From positions 1-64,000 of the forward strand of contig JAKLJE010000002.1 in the NCBI GenBank assembly GCA_023151315.1: a DNA stretch of 64,000 bases, written 5' to 3'. Both the position numbers and the translations under genes were made by a program. The notes under the pieces are model-generated. The model searched no databases. It was not told where the DNA came from and saw only the letters and a program-made list of their open reading frames with translations. Numbering within the stretch: the stretch's first letter is position 1; each line of letters opens with the position of its first letter. Positions 34,352-42,407 of the stretch are shown piece by piece. Origin of the DNA: Bacteroidia bacterium (GTDB taxonomy: Bacteria > Bacteroidota > Bacteroidia > Palsa-965).

Positions 34352-35806
34352 TTATCGGTTAGTCGTAATCTGTTTTACGTATTCAGTTAACGCAAGGTAA
34401 TCTGTTTTACCTGTACTCGTCACTGGAAAATTTTCTACTGCAATGATTCTGTCGGGTAACATACTTTCAGCAAGTACACCGGCAAGCTTCAGTCTCAGAT
34501 CCATTTCTTTTTCCTGCTGAACACCTTCAAGAAAAAGAGTAATACGTACTTCGTTCTCTGCATTTTCATCAGCAACACAAGCTGCATTTTTTACATTCTC
34601 AATATGCATTGCCATGGCTTCTATTTCTCCGGGCTCAATTCGGTATCCTCGTCGCTTAATCATCCGGTCTTTCCGCCCTTTGAAATTAAGTTCTTCGCCC
34701 GAAATTTTCTCAACGATGTCGCCGGTTTTAAACCAGATTTTACCCTGCTTGGTTATGAAGCGCTCTTTTGTAAGTGCCTCGAGATTTAAATAACCGGAAG
34801 CTAAATGCGGTCCGCTTACAACAAGTTCTCCATCAGGTTCAATGTACATTTCATGTCCCGGACAAACTTTACCGATTGGATACGGGGCAATTCTCTCCGG
34901 ATCTTTTTTGATTTCGGTGTAAGTGCACACATTCGTTTCCGTAGGGCCATACAGGTTATAAAATTTTGCTTCGTTCCAAACGTCCATCAATTGGTGCAGC
35001 GTTTTAACTGCAAACACTTCTCCGGCAAACAATACACGTGTTATGGAATTATTTTTCTGTCGGTCCATTTTACCGTAGTGCACAAGACTGCTCAGGAACG
35101 TTGGCGTAGCATAAATAAACGTGATGTTTCTCTCAATCAATTCCTGCGTCATCAATCGCGGATTGCTGATGTCTTGCTTTCGGAACAGATGCAACGCACA
35201 TCCAACTGCACGCGATGCAAAAATATCGCATATGGAAAGATCAAACTGTATCGGTGCAATAGAAGCTATTACGTCATTACTGTTGATCTGAAATGCAGTG
35301 ACACACCATTGTGTGAAGGCTGTCATTGCCGCTCGCGAAACACAAACACCTTTAGGTTTTCCGGTTGAGCCGGAAGTGTAAAGTATGTAAGCGGAATTTT
35401 CAGTATTCGGATGTTCGGTCTTGGATTGATTTTGAGGTTTTGACAGCACAACTTCTCCGCATTCCGGAATTTCGATTTTTTTTCCGGGAAATGAATTCAA
35501 AAACTCCTCACTGCTATGAAGAATGATGTGTGGCTGACAGTCGTTAACAATTGAAGATATGCGATGTTCAGGCCATGTGGGGTCAACAGGTATGTACGTC
35601 GCATGCAGATCGCTGATTGCGTGAATCAACGTGACGGATAGAAAATTCTTTTCCAGTAAAATCAGGACTCTGCTGTTATGAGAGATCCCGTTGTCGCTGA
35701 GTAATACTTTACAGAAGTTGATGGAGTGTTCTAACGCAGCATGAGATAGTATTCGTCCGGATGTGTCCGACAATGCAATGCTTTGGTCGTGTCCGGAAAT
35801 ATTCAT
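34352..35806 (-). CDS. Stand-alone adenylation enzyme, predicted L-prolyl-AMP ligase (PltF-like)
   Basis: 484 residues. ANL superfamily cores: YTSGSTGKPKG (143-153), FDLSICDIF (188-196), YNLYGPTETNVC (283-294), TGD at 361-363, GRKDRMIKRRGYRIEPGEIE (377-396) and TGK with Lys 467. Reading the Stachelhaus positions by hand gives D189, L190, C193, Y232, L259, A261, L285, V293, C294, K467. The code I recall for PltF/RedM prolyl ligases is DLLYLALVCK, nine of ten the same. It would load L-proline onto the carrier protein encoded 28 bp upstream. It could equally be read as a DltA-like ligase for another amino acid; proline is preferred on the code and on the ACAD neighbour. Confidence 0.85.
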   Translation of the reverse strand: MNISGHDQSIALSDTSGRILSHAALEHSINFCKVLLSDNGISHNSRVLILLEKNFLSVTLIHAISDLHATYIPVDPTWPEHRISSIVNDCQPHIILHSSEEFLNSFPGKKIEIPECGEVVLSKPQNQSKTEHPNTENSAYILYTSGSTGKPKGVCVSRAAMTAFTQWCVTAFQINSNDVIASIAPIQFDLSICDIFASRAVGCALHLFRKQDISNPRLMTQELIERNITFIYATPTFLSSLVHYGKMDRQKNNSITRVLFAGEVFAVKTLHQLMDVWNEAKFYNLYGPTETNVCTYTEIKKDPERIAPYPIGKVCPGHEMYIEPDGELVVSGPHLASGYLNLEALTKERFITKQGKIWFKTGDIVEKISGEELNFKGRKDRMIKRRGYRIEPGEIEAMAMHIENVKNAACVADENAENEVRITLFLEGVQQEKEMDLRLKLAGVLAESMLPDRIIAVENFPVTSTGKTDYLALTEYVKQITTNR

Positions 35807-35834
35807 GCGGTCTTACAATGGAACCCTCGTGATG

Positions 35835-36092
35835 TTATTTCATTTTGCTTAGAACGAAATCCGAAACGCGGTCAATTGAATCCAGATTATCCTGCGATAC
35901 TTCATGCGCTTCAAATTCAATTCCGTATTTATTTTCCAGAAACGTAACGAGCTTAAGCGCAACGATCGAATCCATCAGTCGTGATGAAATCAAAGAGGTG
36001 TCGCTTTTCAGATCGCTGTTTTCATTTCCGCCAAATACATTTTCTAATATGAATTGACGAACGGTTTGAGAGATGTCCTGTTTGTTGCTCAT
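35835..36092 (-). CDS. Acyl/peptidyl carrier protein (PltL/DltC-like)
   Basis: 85 residues from the ATG at 36092; the longer frame begins with a TTG at 36098 that lies within the promoter element. The phosphopantetheine Ser is S42 in LMDSIVAL, followed by VTFLENKYGIEF and DNLDSIDRVSDFV, a pattern close to PltL and DltC carriers. It is the first gene of the unit carrier-adenylation-ACAD-flavoenzyme. Its promoter lies immediately after the MBOAT gene stop. Confidence 0.9.
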   Translation of the reverse strand: MSNKQDISQTVRQFILENVFGGNENSDLKSDTSLISSRLMDSIVALKLVTFLENKYGIEFEAHEVSQDNLDSIDRVSDFVLSKMK

Positions 36093-36095
36093 TCT

Positions 36096-36103
36096 CAAAT
36101 GTA
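36096..36103 (-). promoter_or_regulatory. -7 element TACATTTG for the carrier-adenylation-ACAD-flavoenzyme unit
   Basis: Exact TAnnTTTG match on the minus strand. Three bases (AGA) separate it from the ATG at 36092, so transcripts may be leaderless. It gives the prolyl module its own transcription start. Confidence 0.6.
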
Positions 36104-36117
36104 ATAAATACTGCGTA

Positions 36118-38637
36118 TCACTTGTTCGTTCCCTTAAATAACGCCGGTTGCTTGCGAAGTTCGGCTGTCAAACGTTTTGCAATGAGCTGATTGCCGAAGT
36201 AATTGGCATGTGTATCGGGTTCGCCGACCTGTATTGCCTGCTTACGGTACCCGTTGAACACGCCCGAAAGATTCAGCACCTCAAATCCGTATTGTGATGC
36301 AATAGCAGAGAGTGTAGCAAATGATTCCGGAGAATCCTCGTCTGTGGTTGTAGGCAGATATACCCAAACCGGTTTGCAGTTGTGGGCTTTGCACGCCGTG
36401 GCAATTTCCAGATATCCTCTACGGACAATTTCGTATTTGTAAGGTGCAAGTCTTTCTTTCATTTCGGGACGTGACATTGATTGTTTCACCCCGGTTACCT
36501 TAACAATACTATCAAGAAATGTAAAGTCCTTCAATGATACACCGTAAGCAACAAGCCGAGCAACGTTGTTGATGACATGGTTGGCTTCATTAGGGTGGCA
36601 GAAGTAGAATAACGCATCAGGCTTGCTTTCAAACGCTTTTCCCCGGCAAAGTGCCATTTGTTGCGTGAGCATATAACCTCCCATGCCGTAATTGAGAATT
36701 TCCAGATTTCCAGATCCGGTTTTGCTGAGAGAATCGTTCAGTATTTTCTCTGTGAGATATTCAAACGACTCTTCTTTTTCAACTCCCGCACCTAGAACAT
36801 ATGAAGTACCCAGGAACACCCATCTCGTACTACCGGCTGCAGGAACAACCGGATATTCTCGATCGCGTATCCCAAGCGAATTAATTGAAAAATGAGTTCC
36901 GTTGTGATTGCCTTCAGCACCCGGAATGAAAACACGAAGCAATACATCGCCGGTAGCGCGCGTAGTTCCGCTTCCGGTCGCCCAGTTTGCATCTCCGAAT
37001 AATCTGAATTGAGTTCCTGTTCGTCCTATGCCTCCAACATCTGTAAGTTGATCATAATAACCCAGATCAACCTGTTCGCGATCAATATCATTCACCTTCG
37101 TGGAAGAGATGTTTTCTTCAACAATTGCAAGTGAATCTGTAGCAGGAAGTGATAGCGCATACCAACGAAATAAAATCAGCAGAATGAAAAGTGATGCAAG
37201 TCCTGCCGGGATGACGGTTTTCTCAAGTGGACTTACACGAATAGGCGAAGGCTTGAAGTAATAATTTATTATTCCGAAGAACAGAACAGCAGCTCCGATA
37301 ATAATCGGGATTACAATTAGCTCGCCTGTATTTCCTCCGAATGATTTGCTGAAAACGAACCACCATGCTGAAACGGAATCAGCATACCATAACGTCCAAA
37401 GAAGAGAAGAGAATAAAAATATTCCTGTAATCTTAATCCCAAGTAAAAGGATCTGTGTTATTACACCTCTTTTCTTTTGCGATACACCCTTTTTAAACTG
37501 ATAAATTCCATCTGCAGTAATAAAAACGCCCATAGTCATCCAGTACACTCCATCGCTCGCTGAAAGTGAGAAGCGTCCTGAAATCCAATACAACTGCAAA
37601 GAGTGTAACATCCATGAAAAGAAGAACGCAGTTAAGCCGGCAATGATCATCGATTTGTAATGGCCGATTTTTCTTATTCTGAAGAATATCGGAAAGTAAA
37701 AAACCTTGATGATGAAGTCGCGCCAATAGTGATTGATTCTTCTCCACAAATTTGAGAATCCTGTGGAGAAGAAGAAGTTCTGGAATATCGCCGGTAAATC
37801 AAAACCGAATAGTGTGAGCCAGCCAATACAAATAACGAACAGGCCGATCACCTGAATAATGAGAAGGTATGTGATTGTCGCATAGTACAGAAACTCCATT
37901 GGTGTTCCGACTTGATCAGGATCAGCTGAAAAATAGAAATAGAGAATGCGATGAATTAATAACAGTAATACGCCTGTTGCCAATCGGAGAACACCTTTTC
38001 TGTAAATCTCTATAGCCGGCCTGCTGTAGTAGGTTTCTGTGTACGTGCGGTAATCAACGATCGGGAATAACAGAAAAACCAGATTCGGTAACATCAGAAA
38101 GTAACTCAGTCGCAGCGCAATTGGTCCGTGACGGAAATTGTGGTTGTGGTGGTACAAATAATTTATTGTGCGGAATGCCAGCAATGAACCTAAGTACGGT
38201 ACTGCGATAATTGCACGCGGAGCAAAGAACCATCGGTTGCGCAGAATGATAAGTCCGCCAAAAATGAAAAGCAAAGCCAGAATTTTCAATGGGAATTTCA
38301 ATCTGGAGTTAATAATCACAAAATGCATCAGCATTGTTGCGAGTATAAATCCACCGGAAACGATTCCAAGCGTTGCAATACACGTCCCGGCAAACATTAA
38401 CACCAGCAATGGATTCCTGTATTGAATTGGCACGAAAGCATTGACTGCAAATCCTGCGGATGTAATTATCATCAACAATGGGAATCCCTGGTTCTCCTGT
38501 ATTGAAAAGTAATGCGAGAAAACTGTAATGATGAGAAGTTGTACGAAAACCAATAATAAAGGAAGCCGATCCTGTGATCTTAGTCGGGAGTGATCTGACG
38601 TGGCTTGCGTGAATGTATTGGTGTTTGTCTCCGTCAA
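36118..38637 (-). CDS. MBOAT acyltransferase fused to SGNH hydrolase domain (DltB-DltD-like)
   Basis: 839 residues. Residues ~25-500 have about 12-13 hydrophobic segments with the AlgI/DltB-type MBOAT motifs: WRRINHYWRDF (298-308) and the candidate catalytic His in MLHSLQLY (H345). A soluble domain (~540-839) is of SGNH type: LGTSYVLG (Ser 611), NYGMGG (649-654), HPNEAN (Asn 683) and a late DTHANYFGN supplying Asp and His. AlgI with AlgJ/X, or DltB with DltD, act as a pair to move an acyl group across the membrane; here both are in one chain. The start is a TTG at 38637, since the only ATG in the leader hits a stop. It probably transfers the group carried by the neighbouring carrier protein. 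Confidence 0.82.
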   Translation of the reverse strand: MTETNTNTFTQATSDHSRLRSQDRLPLLLVFVQLLIITVFSHYFSIQENQGFPLLMIITSAGFAVNAFVPIQYRNPLLVLMFAGTCIATLGIVSGGFILATMLMHFVIINSRLKFPLKILALLFIFGGLIILRNRWFFAPRAIIAVPYLGSLLAFRTINYLYHHNHNFRHGPIALRLSYFLMLPNLVFLLFPIVDYRTYTETYYSRPAIEIYRKGVLRLATGVLLLLIHRILYFYFSADPDQVGTPMEFLYYATITYLLIIQVIGLFVICIGWLTLFGFDLPAIFQNFFFSTGFSNLWRRINHYWRDFIIKVFYFPIFFRIRKIGHYKSMIIAGLTAFFFSWMLHSLQLYWISGRFSLSASDGVYWMTMGVFITADGIYQFKKGVSQKKRGVITQILLLGIKITGIFLFSSLLWTLWYADSVSAWWFVFSKSFGGNTGELIVIPIIIGAAVLFFGIINYYFKPSPIRVSPLEKTVIPAGLASLFILLILFRWYALSLPATDSLAIVEENISSTKVNDIDREQVDLGYYDQLTDVGGIGRTGTQFRLFGDANWATGSGTTRATGDVLLRVFIPGAEGNHNGTHFSINSLGIRDREYPVVPAAGSTRWVFLGTSYVLGAGVEKEESFEYLTEKILNDSLSKTGSGNLEILNYGMGGYMLTQQMALCRGKAFESKPDALFYFCHPNEANHVINNVARLVAYGVSLKDFTFLDSIVKVTGVKQSMSRPEMKERLAPYKYEIVRRGYLEIATACKAHNCKPVWVYLPTTTDEDSPESFATLSAIASQYGFEVLNLSGVFNGYRKQAIQVGEPDTHANYFGNQLIAKRLTAELRKQPALFKGTNK

Positions 38638-38663
38638 GATTACCGCTTAATACATGCGTGTTC

Positions 38664-38671
38664 CAAAATTA
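38664..38671 (-). promoter_or_regulatory. -7 element TAATTTTG for the MBOAT-SGNH gene
   Basis: Exact TAnnTTTG match on the minus strand, 27 bp before the TTG start. A divergent plus-strand element lies next to it. Confidence 0.5.
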
Positions 38672-38673
38672 GA

Positions 38674-38681
38674 TAATTTAG
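38674..38681 (+). promoter_or_regulatory. -7 element TAATTTAG for the sulfotransferase at 38689
   Basis: Seven of eight matches to TAnnTTTG, ending 7 bp before the ATG. Confidence 0.4.
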
Positions 38682-38688
38682 GGTTCGC

Positions 38689-39510
38689 ATGGCAGAGAAA
38701 TCCAGAAATTACAGACGCATCGTTGCACTGATTTATCTGCTGCTGCCTTATACTCTGATTAAACAAAAGTTGTTCTGGAGATTTCGTAAACCGTCGGATG
38801 GTTTGCCTGCTTTCATTTGCATTGGCGCACAGAAGGCGGCAACAACCTGGTTGCATGAACAGCTTAAATCTCATCCTGATCTTTGCCTGCCTGAAGAAAA
38901 GGAAGTGCATTATTTCGATTGGTTCTTCTATCGCTCCTTGTCATGGTATAGAAGTCGGTTTCAGAATTGCCGCGCAAAAAAACGAGGAGAAGTTACTCCC
39001 GGTTACAGTGTTATCGAGACCGGACGAATTCGTTTTATTCGGAGAATTATGCCCGAGGTCAGAATTGTTCTGATTCTGCGCGACCCGGTAGAACGAGCAT
39101 GGTCAAGTGCACGATTTCATTTCGGTAAAGAGTTAAAGAGAGATTTGTCCGAAGTCACAGAACAGGAGTTCCTGCAACATTTTTCAAAAGAGTGGGTAAA
39201 GAAGCGTGGTGACTATGTAGCTATTCTCTCCAAGTGGAAGTCTGTTTTCCCTAAAGAAAATATTCTGGTGCTTCTCAATGAAAATATCGACCGTGATCCA
39301 GCACAGAATATAAACGAGGTATTTAAATTCATCGGCGTTGCACCTCACGAATCGACTGTGGCAAATTCCCGATTTAATGTAAGCGCTGAATTGGAAATGC
39401 CGGTAGCAGTAAGAAATTATCTGCGCCGTTATTATGCGGAAATGGTGACCCGCTTACTGGAGGAGCATGGAGTTGATACCTCCATGTGGTCGAATTACAG
39501 ACCGGAATAA
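38689..39510 (+). CDS. Sulfotransferase (PAPS-dependent, NDST-like)
   Basis: 273 residues. The 5'-phosphosulfate loop is GAQKAATTWL (residues ~45-54), the strand EVHYFDWFF carries a likely catalytic acid region, and the 3'-phosphate motif is LILRDPVERAWSSARF. These place it with Golgi-type heparan-sulfate N/O-sulfotransferases. The acceptor is unknown, probably a sugar on the product of this cluster. It is one of two plus-strand genes in an otherwise minus-strand locus, and its 3' end overlaps that of the glycosyltransferase at 39495 by 16 bp. Confidence 0.88.
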   Translation: MAEKSRNYRRIVALIYLLLPYTLIKQKLFWRFRKPSDGLPAFICIGAQKAATTWLHEQLKSHPDLCLPEEKEVHYFDWFFYRSLSWYRSRFQNCRAKKRGEVTPGYSVIETGRIRFIRRIMPEVRIVLILRDPVERAWSSARFHFGKELKRDLSEVTEQEFLQHFSKEWVKKRGDYVAILSKWKSVFPKENILVLLNENIDRDPAQNINEVFKFIGVAPHESTVANSRFNVSAELEMPVAVRNYLRRYYAEMVTRLLEEHGVDTSMWSNYRPE

Positions 39511-40661
39511 ATCTCCATGACGGATTTAACAAATCGGGAAGGTGCATACTTCCGGATTGCATTCTCTGAAATCGATGTCCTGTTGAATTCGGTTTCCTGA
39601 ATTTTATCAAGGCAATCACTCAATGTGTCTGATGAAAAATCATTCAGAAGAATTCCGTTTTCACCTGCGTTAATCATTTCATTTACTCCGCCGGCAGGAG
39701 TGGCAATCACTGGTGTGCCGCAACACAGCGCTTCAGCAATTACATTCGGCTGATTGTCTTCTCGTGAAGTATGGATCAGGAAATCAGAGTTAGAATAATA
39801 CCTGATAAGCTCTTCAATTGAATGCGTGTAACCTCTGAAATCAATTGTGCTTTCGGAATGATAATTAACTCCATTGGAAATTCCCAGAACCTGCAGTTGG
39901 TGTTTATGGCTGCGTTTGGTATTGAACGCTTTCTGCGCGATATCAAATCCTTTTCTGAAATAGTTCAGTTCTCCCGAAGCATAAAGAAACGTCAGCTCTT
40001 TTTTTGCATTGATCTCGCGCTTACCCCGATTCAATATGTATTTTTCATCTACACAATTGTCAATCTGAAAAAAATCCGCTTCAGGAAATATGCCACTGTC
40101 ATTGCATAGATTAAGCAGATAATTGCTTGGGAAAATCAACGACGTTTTCAAACCTGCGAAAGCCTGTTTTCGAATTTCCAATCCTGCCGCAGAGTATCGA
40201 GAGAATGATTCCGAATTCCAGTATTTCTCATAATGAAAACCGCCTGTAAATGGCCATGCATCATGCATCGTCCACACAATCGGTTTGCGCACGCGTTCAA
40301 AGAAGTTTCTAAGGTCAATCATTCCGGAAACCCAATGCAGATGTACAATATCTGCTTGTTTCATCAATGGATGATTTTCTATATTCCATGGCGCGGAGGA
40401 AGACGTAAACAGCTCCGGAGTTTTACCTTGCCAGCGCGTTTTAAGATTCCGGATGAATTTATGCCTTTCATATTGCCGATTCAGTTTGCGATAATTCGGA
40501 TAACCATGTTCGAGAGAATAAACGGATTGCGCCGGATTCTCCTCTCCTGTAACGGAAAGAAACATGCTTTCGATTCCTGCAGCTCTTAGTGCATTATGTT
40601 GTCGCATTGCGGCAATTCCCGCTCCTCCGAATGCAGTATATGTAAGATGAAGAATCTTCAT
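39495..40661 (-). CDS. GT4 family glycosyltransferase
   Basis: 388 residues of a GT-B fold. N-terminal MKILHLTYTAFGGAGIAAMR, middle HLHWVSGMIDL, and the C-terminal EDNQPNVIAEALCCGTPVIATPAGGVNEM region carrying the retaining GT4 E-x7-E pattern. It transfers a sugar from a nucleotide donor, retaining the anomeric configuration; donor and acceptor are unknown. Its start overlaps the sulfotransferase stop by 4 bp (ATGA), so the two are translationally coupled. Confidence 0.9.
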   Translation of the reverse strand: MKILHLTYTAFGGAGIAAMRQHNALRAAGIESMFLSVTGEENPAQSVYSLEHGYPNYRKLNRQYERHKFIRNLKTRWQGKTPELFTSSSAPWNIENHPLMKQADIVHLHWVSGMIDLRNFFERVRKPIVWTMHDAWPFTGGFHYEKYWNSESFSRYSAAGLEIRKQAFAGLKTSLIFPSNYLLNLCNDSGIFPEADFFQIDNCVDEKYILNRGKREINAKKELTFLYASGELNYFRKGFDIAQKAFNTKRSHKHQLQVLGISNGVNYHSESTIDFRGYTHSIEELIRYYSNSDFLIHTSREDNQPNVIAEALCCGTPVIATPAGGVNEMINAGENGILLNDFSSDTLSDCLDKIQETEFNRTSISENAIRKYAPSRFVKSVMEIYSGL

Positions 40662-41551
40662 TTGTTAACCGCTAACGATAGTAATCGAGCATATGTTTCG
40701 CTTTTTGAAGCCTCTGATTGCTGCTTCTGTGCTGTACGTTTTTTCACAAGTGCGTGTAAGGTACGTGAACGATCGGAAGGGGAATTCAATTTATCCAGAA
40801 TCTGTGCGATGGATTCTTCCGGCGACTCAACCAAACGGTCGTAGTTCACAAATACACGATTGGAAATTCTGTGTGATTGTAAATGCCCGATGTAGTATGC
40901 GTCATAGAGCTGTTCGTTCGCTTTCGCAGTGACATTCAGTGCGGATACTTTCCAGTCGCTCGGATGACGAAATACAACAACATGGATTGAATCGGGAAAA
41001 ATGTTCTCAATCCAAGGCAGGAGAACACTGAAGTGCGGATTTTTAATCACAGGATCCTTGCCGTAAACATTATTCACATATGCCTTGCAATGTTCAACTG
41101 ATGCACAACTCAGTACTTTCGCCTTGTTCAGATTCGAAACCCGTGATTCACGCAAGCGGAGAATTGCATATTTCCTGAATTCCTTATCGTTAATTAAGTC
41201 CCGATTAATCAGGTTGATTTTTCCTTCTTCCGGCGGAGCATCTCCATTCGAACCCGTAATGTGAAACAGGTAACGGGACAATTCCATGAAAAAGTAATTT
41301 TCGTAATAGCCGTCCGGATTGAACTGTTTGTATTTACCGGTAGCTTGCAACAAATGTGATTGCGGACCAATATCATAACCGGCTTCAGATAAAATCCGTG
41401 TTACAAGACTTGTGCCGCTGCGGAATGCTCCGCTTACAAGCAACGGAGCGTGCTGCTTTTTATTGCACATCCTGAACGGCTCAAACTCACGTTCAATTTT
41501 ACGCAACGTGTAATTGTTGTATGCATCATAAACAAATTTCAGCATACCCAT
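40658..41551 (-). CDS. Sulfotransferase family protein
   Basis: 297 residues. SGAFRSGTSLVTRIL (~40-54) is the P-loop-like PAPS 5' motif and VVFRHPSDWKVSALN the 3' motif. It resembles the bacterial sulfotransferase group that has R in the loop instead of K, similar to Stf-type enzymes. Sequence differs strongly from the other three sulfotransferases in this cluster, so a different acceptor is likely. Its 5' end overlaps the next sulfotransferase by 13 bp and its 3' end the GT4 gene by 4 bp. Confidence 0.85.
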   Translation of the reverse strand: MGMLKFVYDAYNNYTLRKIEREFEPFRMCNKKQHAPLLVSGAFRSGTSLVTRILSEAGYDIGPQSHLLQATGKYKQFNPDGYYENYFFMELSRYLFHITGSNGDAPPEEGKINLINRDLINDKEFRKYAILRLRESRVSNLNKAKVLSCASVEHCKAYVNNVYGKDPVIKNPHFSVLLPWIENIFPDSIHVVVFRHPSDWKVSALNVTAKANEQLYDAYYIGHLQSHRISNRVFVNYDRLVESPEESIAQILDKLNSPSDRSRTLHALVKKRTAQKQQSEASKSETYARLLSLAVNK

Positions 41552-42381
41552 TCGTAAGTGAATTTGGTTCTTAGCAGCGATCGGAGTTCAGCGTTGTACG
41601 TACGGAAATGTTTGCACAGTAAATCGAATGACTCACTGTCCATCTCCCCTTTTTCACCGGCGTTTCGGATTGTCAGGTCGGGCTTGTTGTGCGTCTTCAA
41701 TCCAAGAAAATCCGTAACGGTTCTGTAAATTTTAGCGGGTTCAGCGTAAAACTCCTCGGCCTGCACAACATACAACTGCGATGCATTAAATTCCTTAAGC
41801 CAGAAGGGGAGCATTCGGCTGTATTCGCCCCGCACTCTGTAACCCAACCGCTGATAACAGTAATTATGTTCGAGAGAAAATTGTTTTCCCTCTTCAATTC
41901 TTTGGTTTTCCTGCTCCAGCGCTTCACGAAATGTCAGCAATTCCGATCCTATTTTCTTCTGCATTTTGTAATGAGAGAATGCACGAAATACCGGGTCCCT
42001 GAGAATAATTATGACTTTTGCTCTGGGATTGTCCTGTTTTATTCTGCCCGGTGCTGACGGATGATCGAGATAATTAGTGGTGGCATCCACGGAAAACTTT
42101 CCTGCACGTTTGCGCGGATAATTGTTAAGATAATACGCACTGCCGCGGGAGTAGCGATCGTTGTTCCCATAATAGAAGGGTTCTTTTATTCCCTTTCTTC
42201 TGAAGTCGGGATGAGATGCTAACGCAGCGAACAAACTAGTTGTTCCTGATTTCTGAGCACCGGCAATAAATACATCAGGGAAATCTCCGGTAATTCCCGT
42301 TAACCGGCGAAACACACTCACGGGCGGGTCAGGCGCCTGTCTGAATACTAATGCGGGAATATAGCCGGAATGGTGTGACAC
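41539..42381 (-). CDS. Sulfotransferase (PAPS-dependent, heparan-sulfate type)
   Basis: 280 residues if the GTG at 42381 is the start. GAQKSGTTSLFAALASHP (~42-59) is the 5'-phosphosulfate loop, KEPFYYG the following strand, and IIILRDPVFRAFSHYKM the 3'-phosphate motif. The start is uncertain: no ATG lies between 42381 and the P-loop, and the GTG follows a TAAATTTA element by four bases. A later GTG (VSVFRRL) is also possible. It is the first gene of the ST-ST-GT4 block. Confidence 0.87.
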   Translation of the reverse strand: MSHHSGYIPALVFRQAPDPPVSVFRRLTGITGDFPDVFIAGAQKSGTTSLFAALASHPDFRRKGIKEPFYYGNNDRYSRGSAYYLNNYPRKRAGKFSVDATTNYLDHPSAPGRIKQDNPRAKVIIILRDPVFRAFSHYKMQKKIGSELLTFREALEQENQRIEEGKQFSLEHNYCYQRLGYRVRGEYSRMLPFWLKEFNASQLYVVQAEEFYAEPAKIYRTVTDFLGLKTHNKPDLTIRNAGEKGEMDSESFDLLCKHFRTYNAELRSLLRTKFTYEWVC

Positions 42382-42385
42382 GATT

Positions 42386-42403
42386 TAAATTTAGCTATTT
42401 TTC
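42386..42403. promoter_or_regulatory. Overlapping divergent -7 elements for genes at 42381 (-) and 42408 (+)
   Basis: Minus strand: TAAATTTA (42386-42393), four bases before GTG 42381. Plus strand: TATTTTTC (42396-42403), four bases before GTG 42408. Each has seven of eight matches to TAnnTTTG. Confidence 0.4.
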
Positions 42404-42407
42404 GTCA

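Noticed and set aside
34805-35368. 187-codon frame opposite the adenylation gene
   Set aside because: Antisense shadow; the adenylation gene has all core motifs in the other strand.
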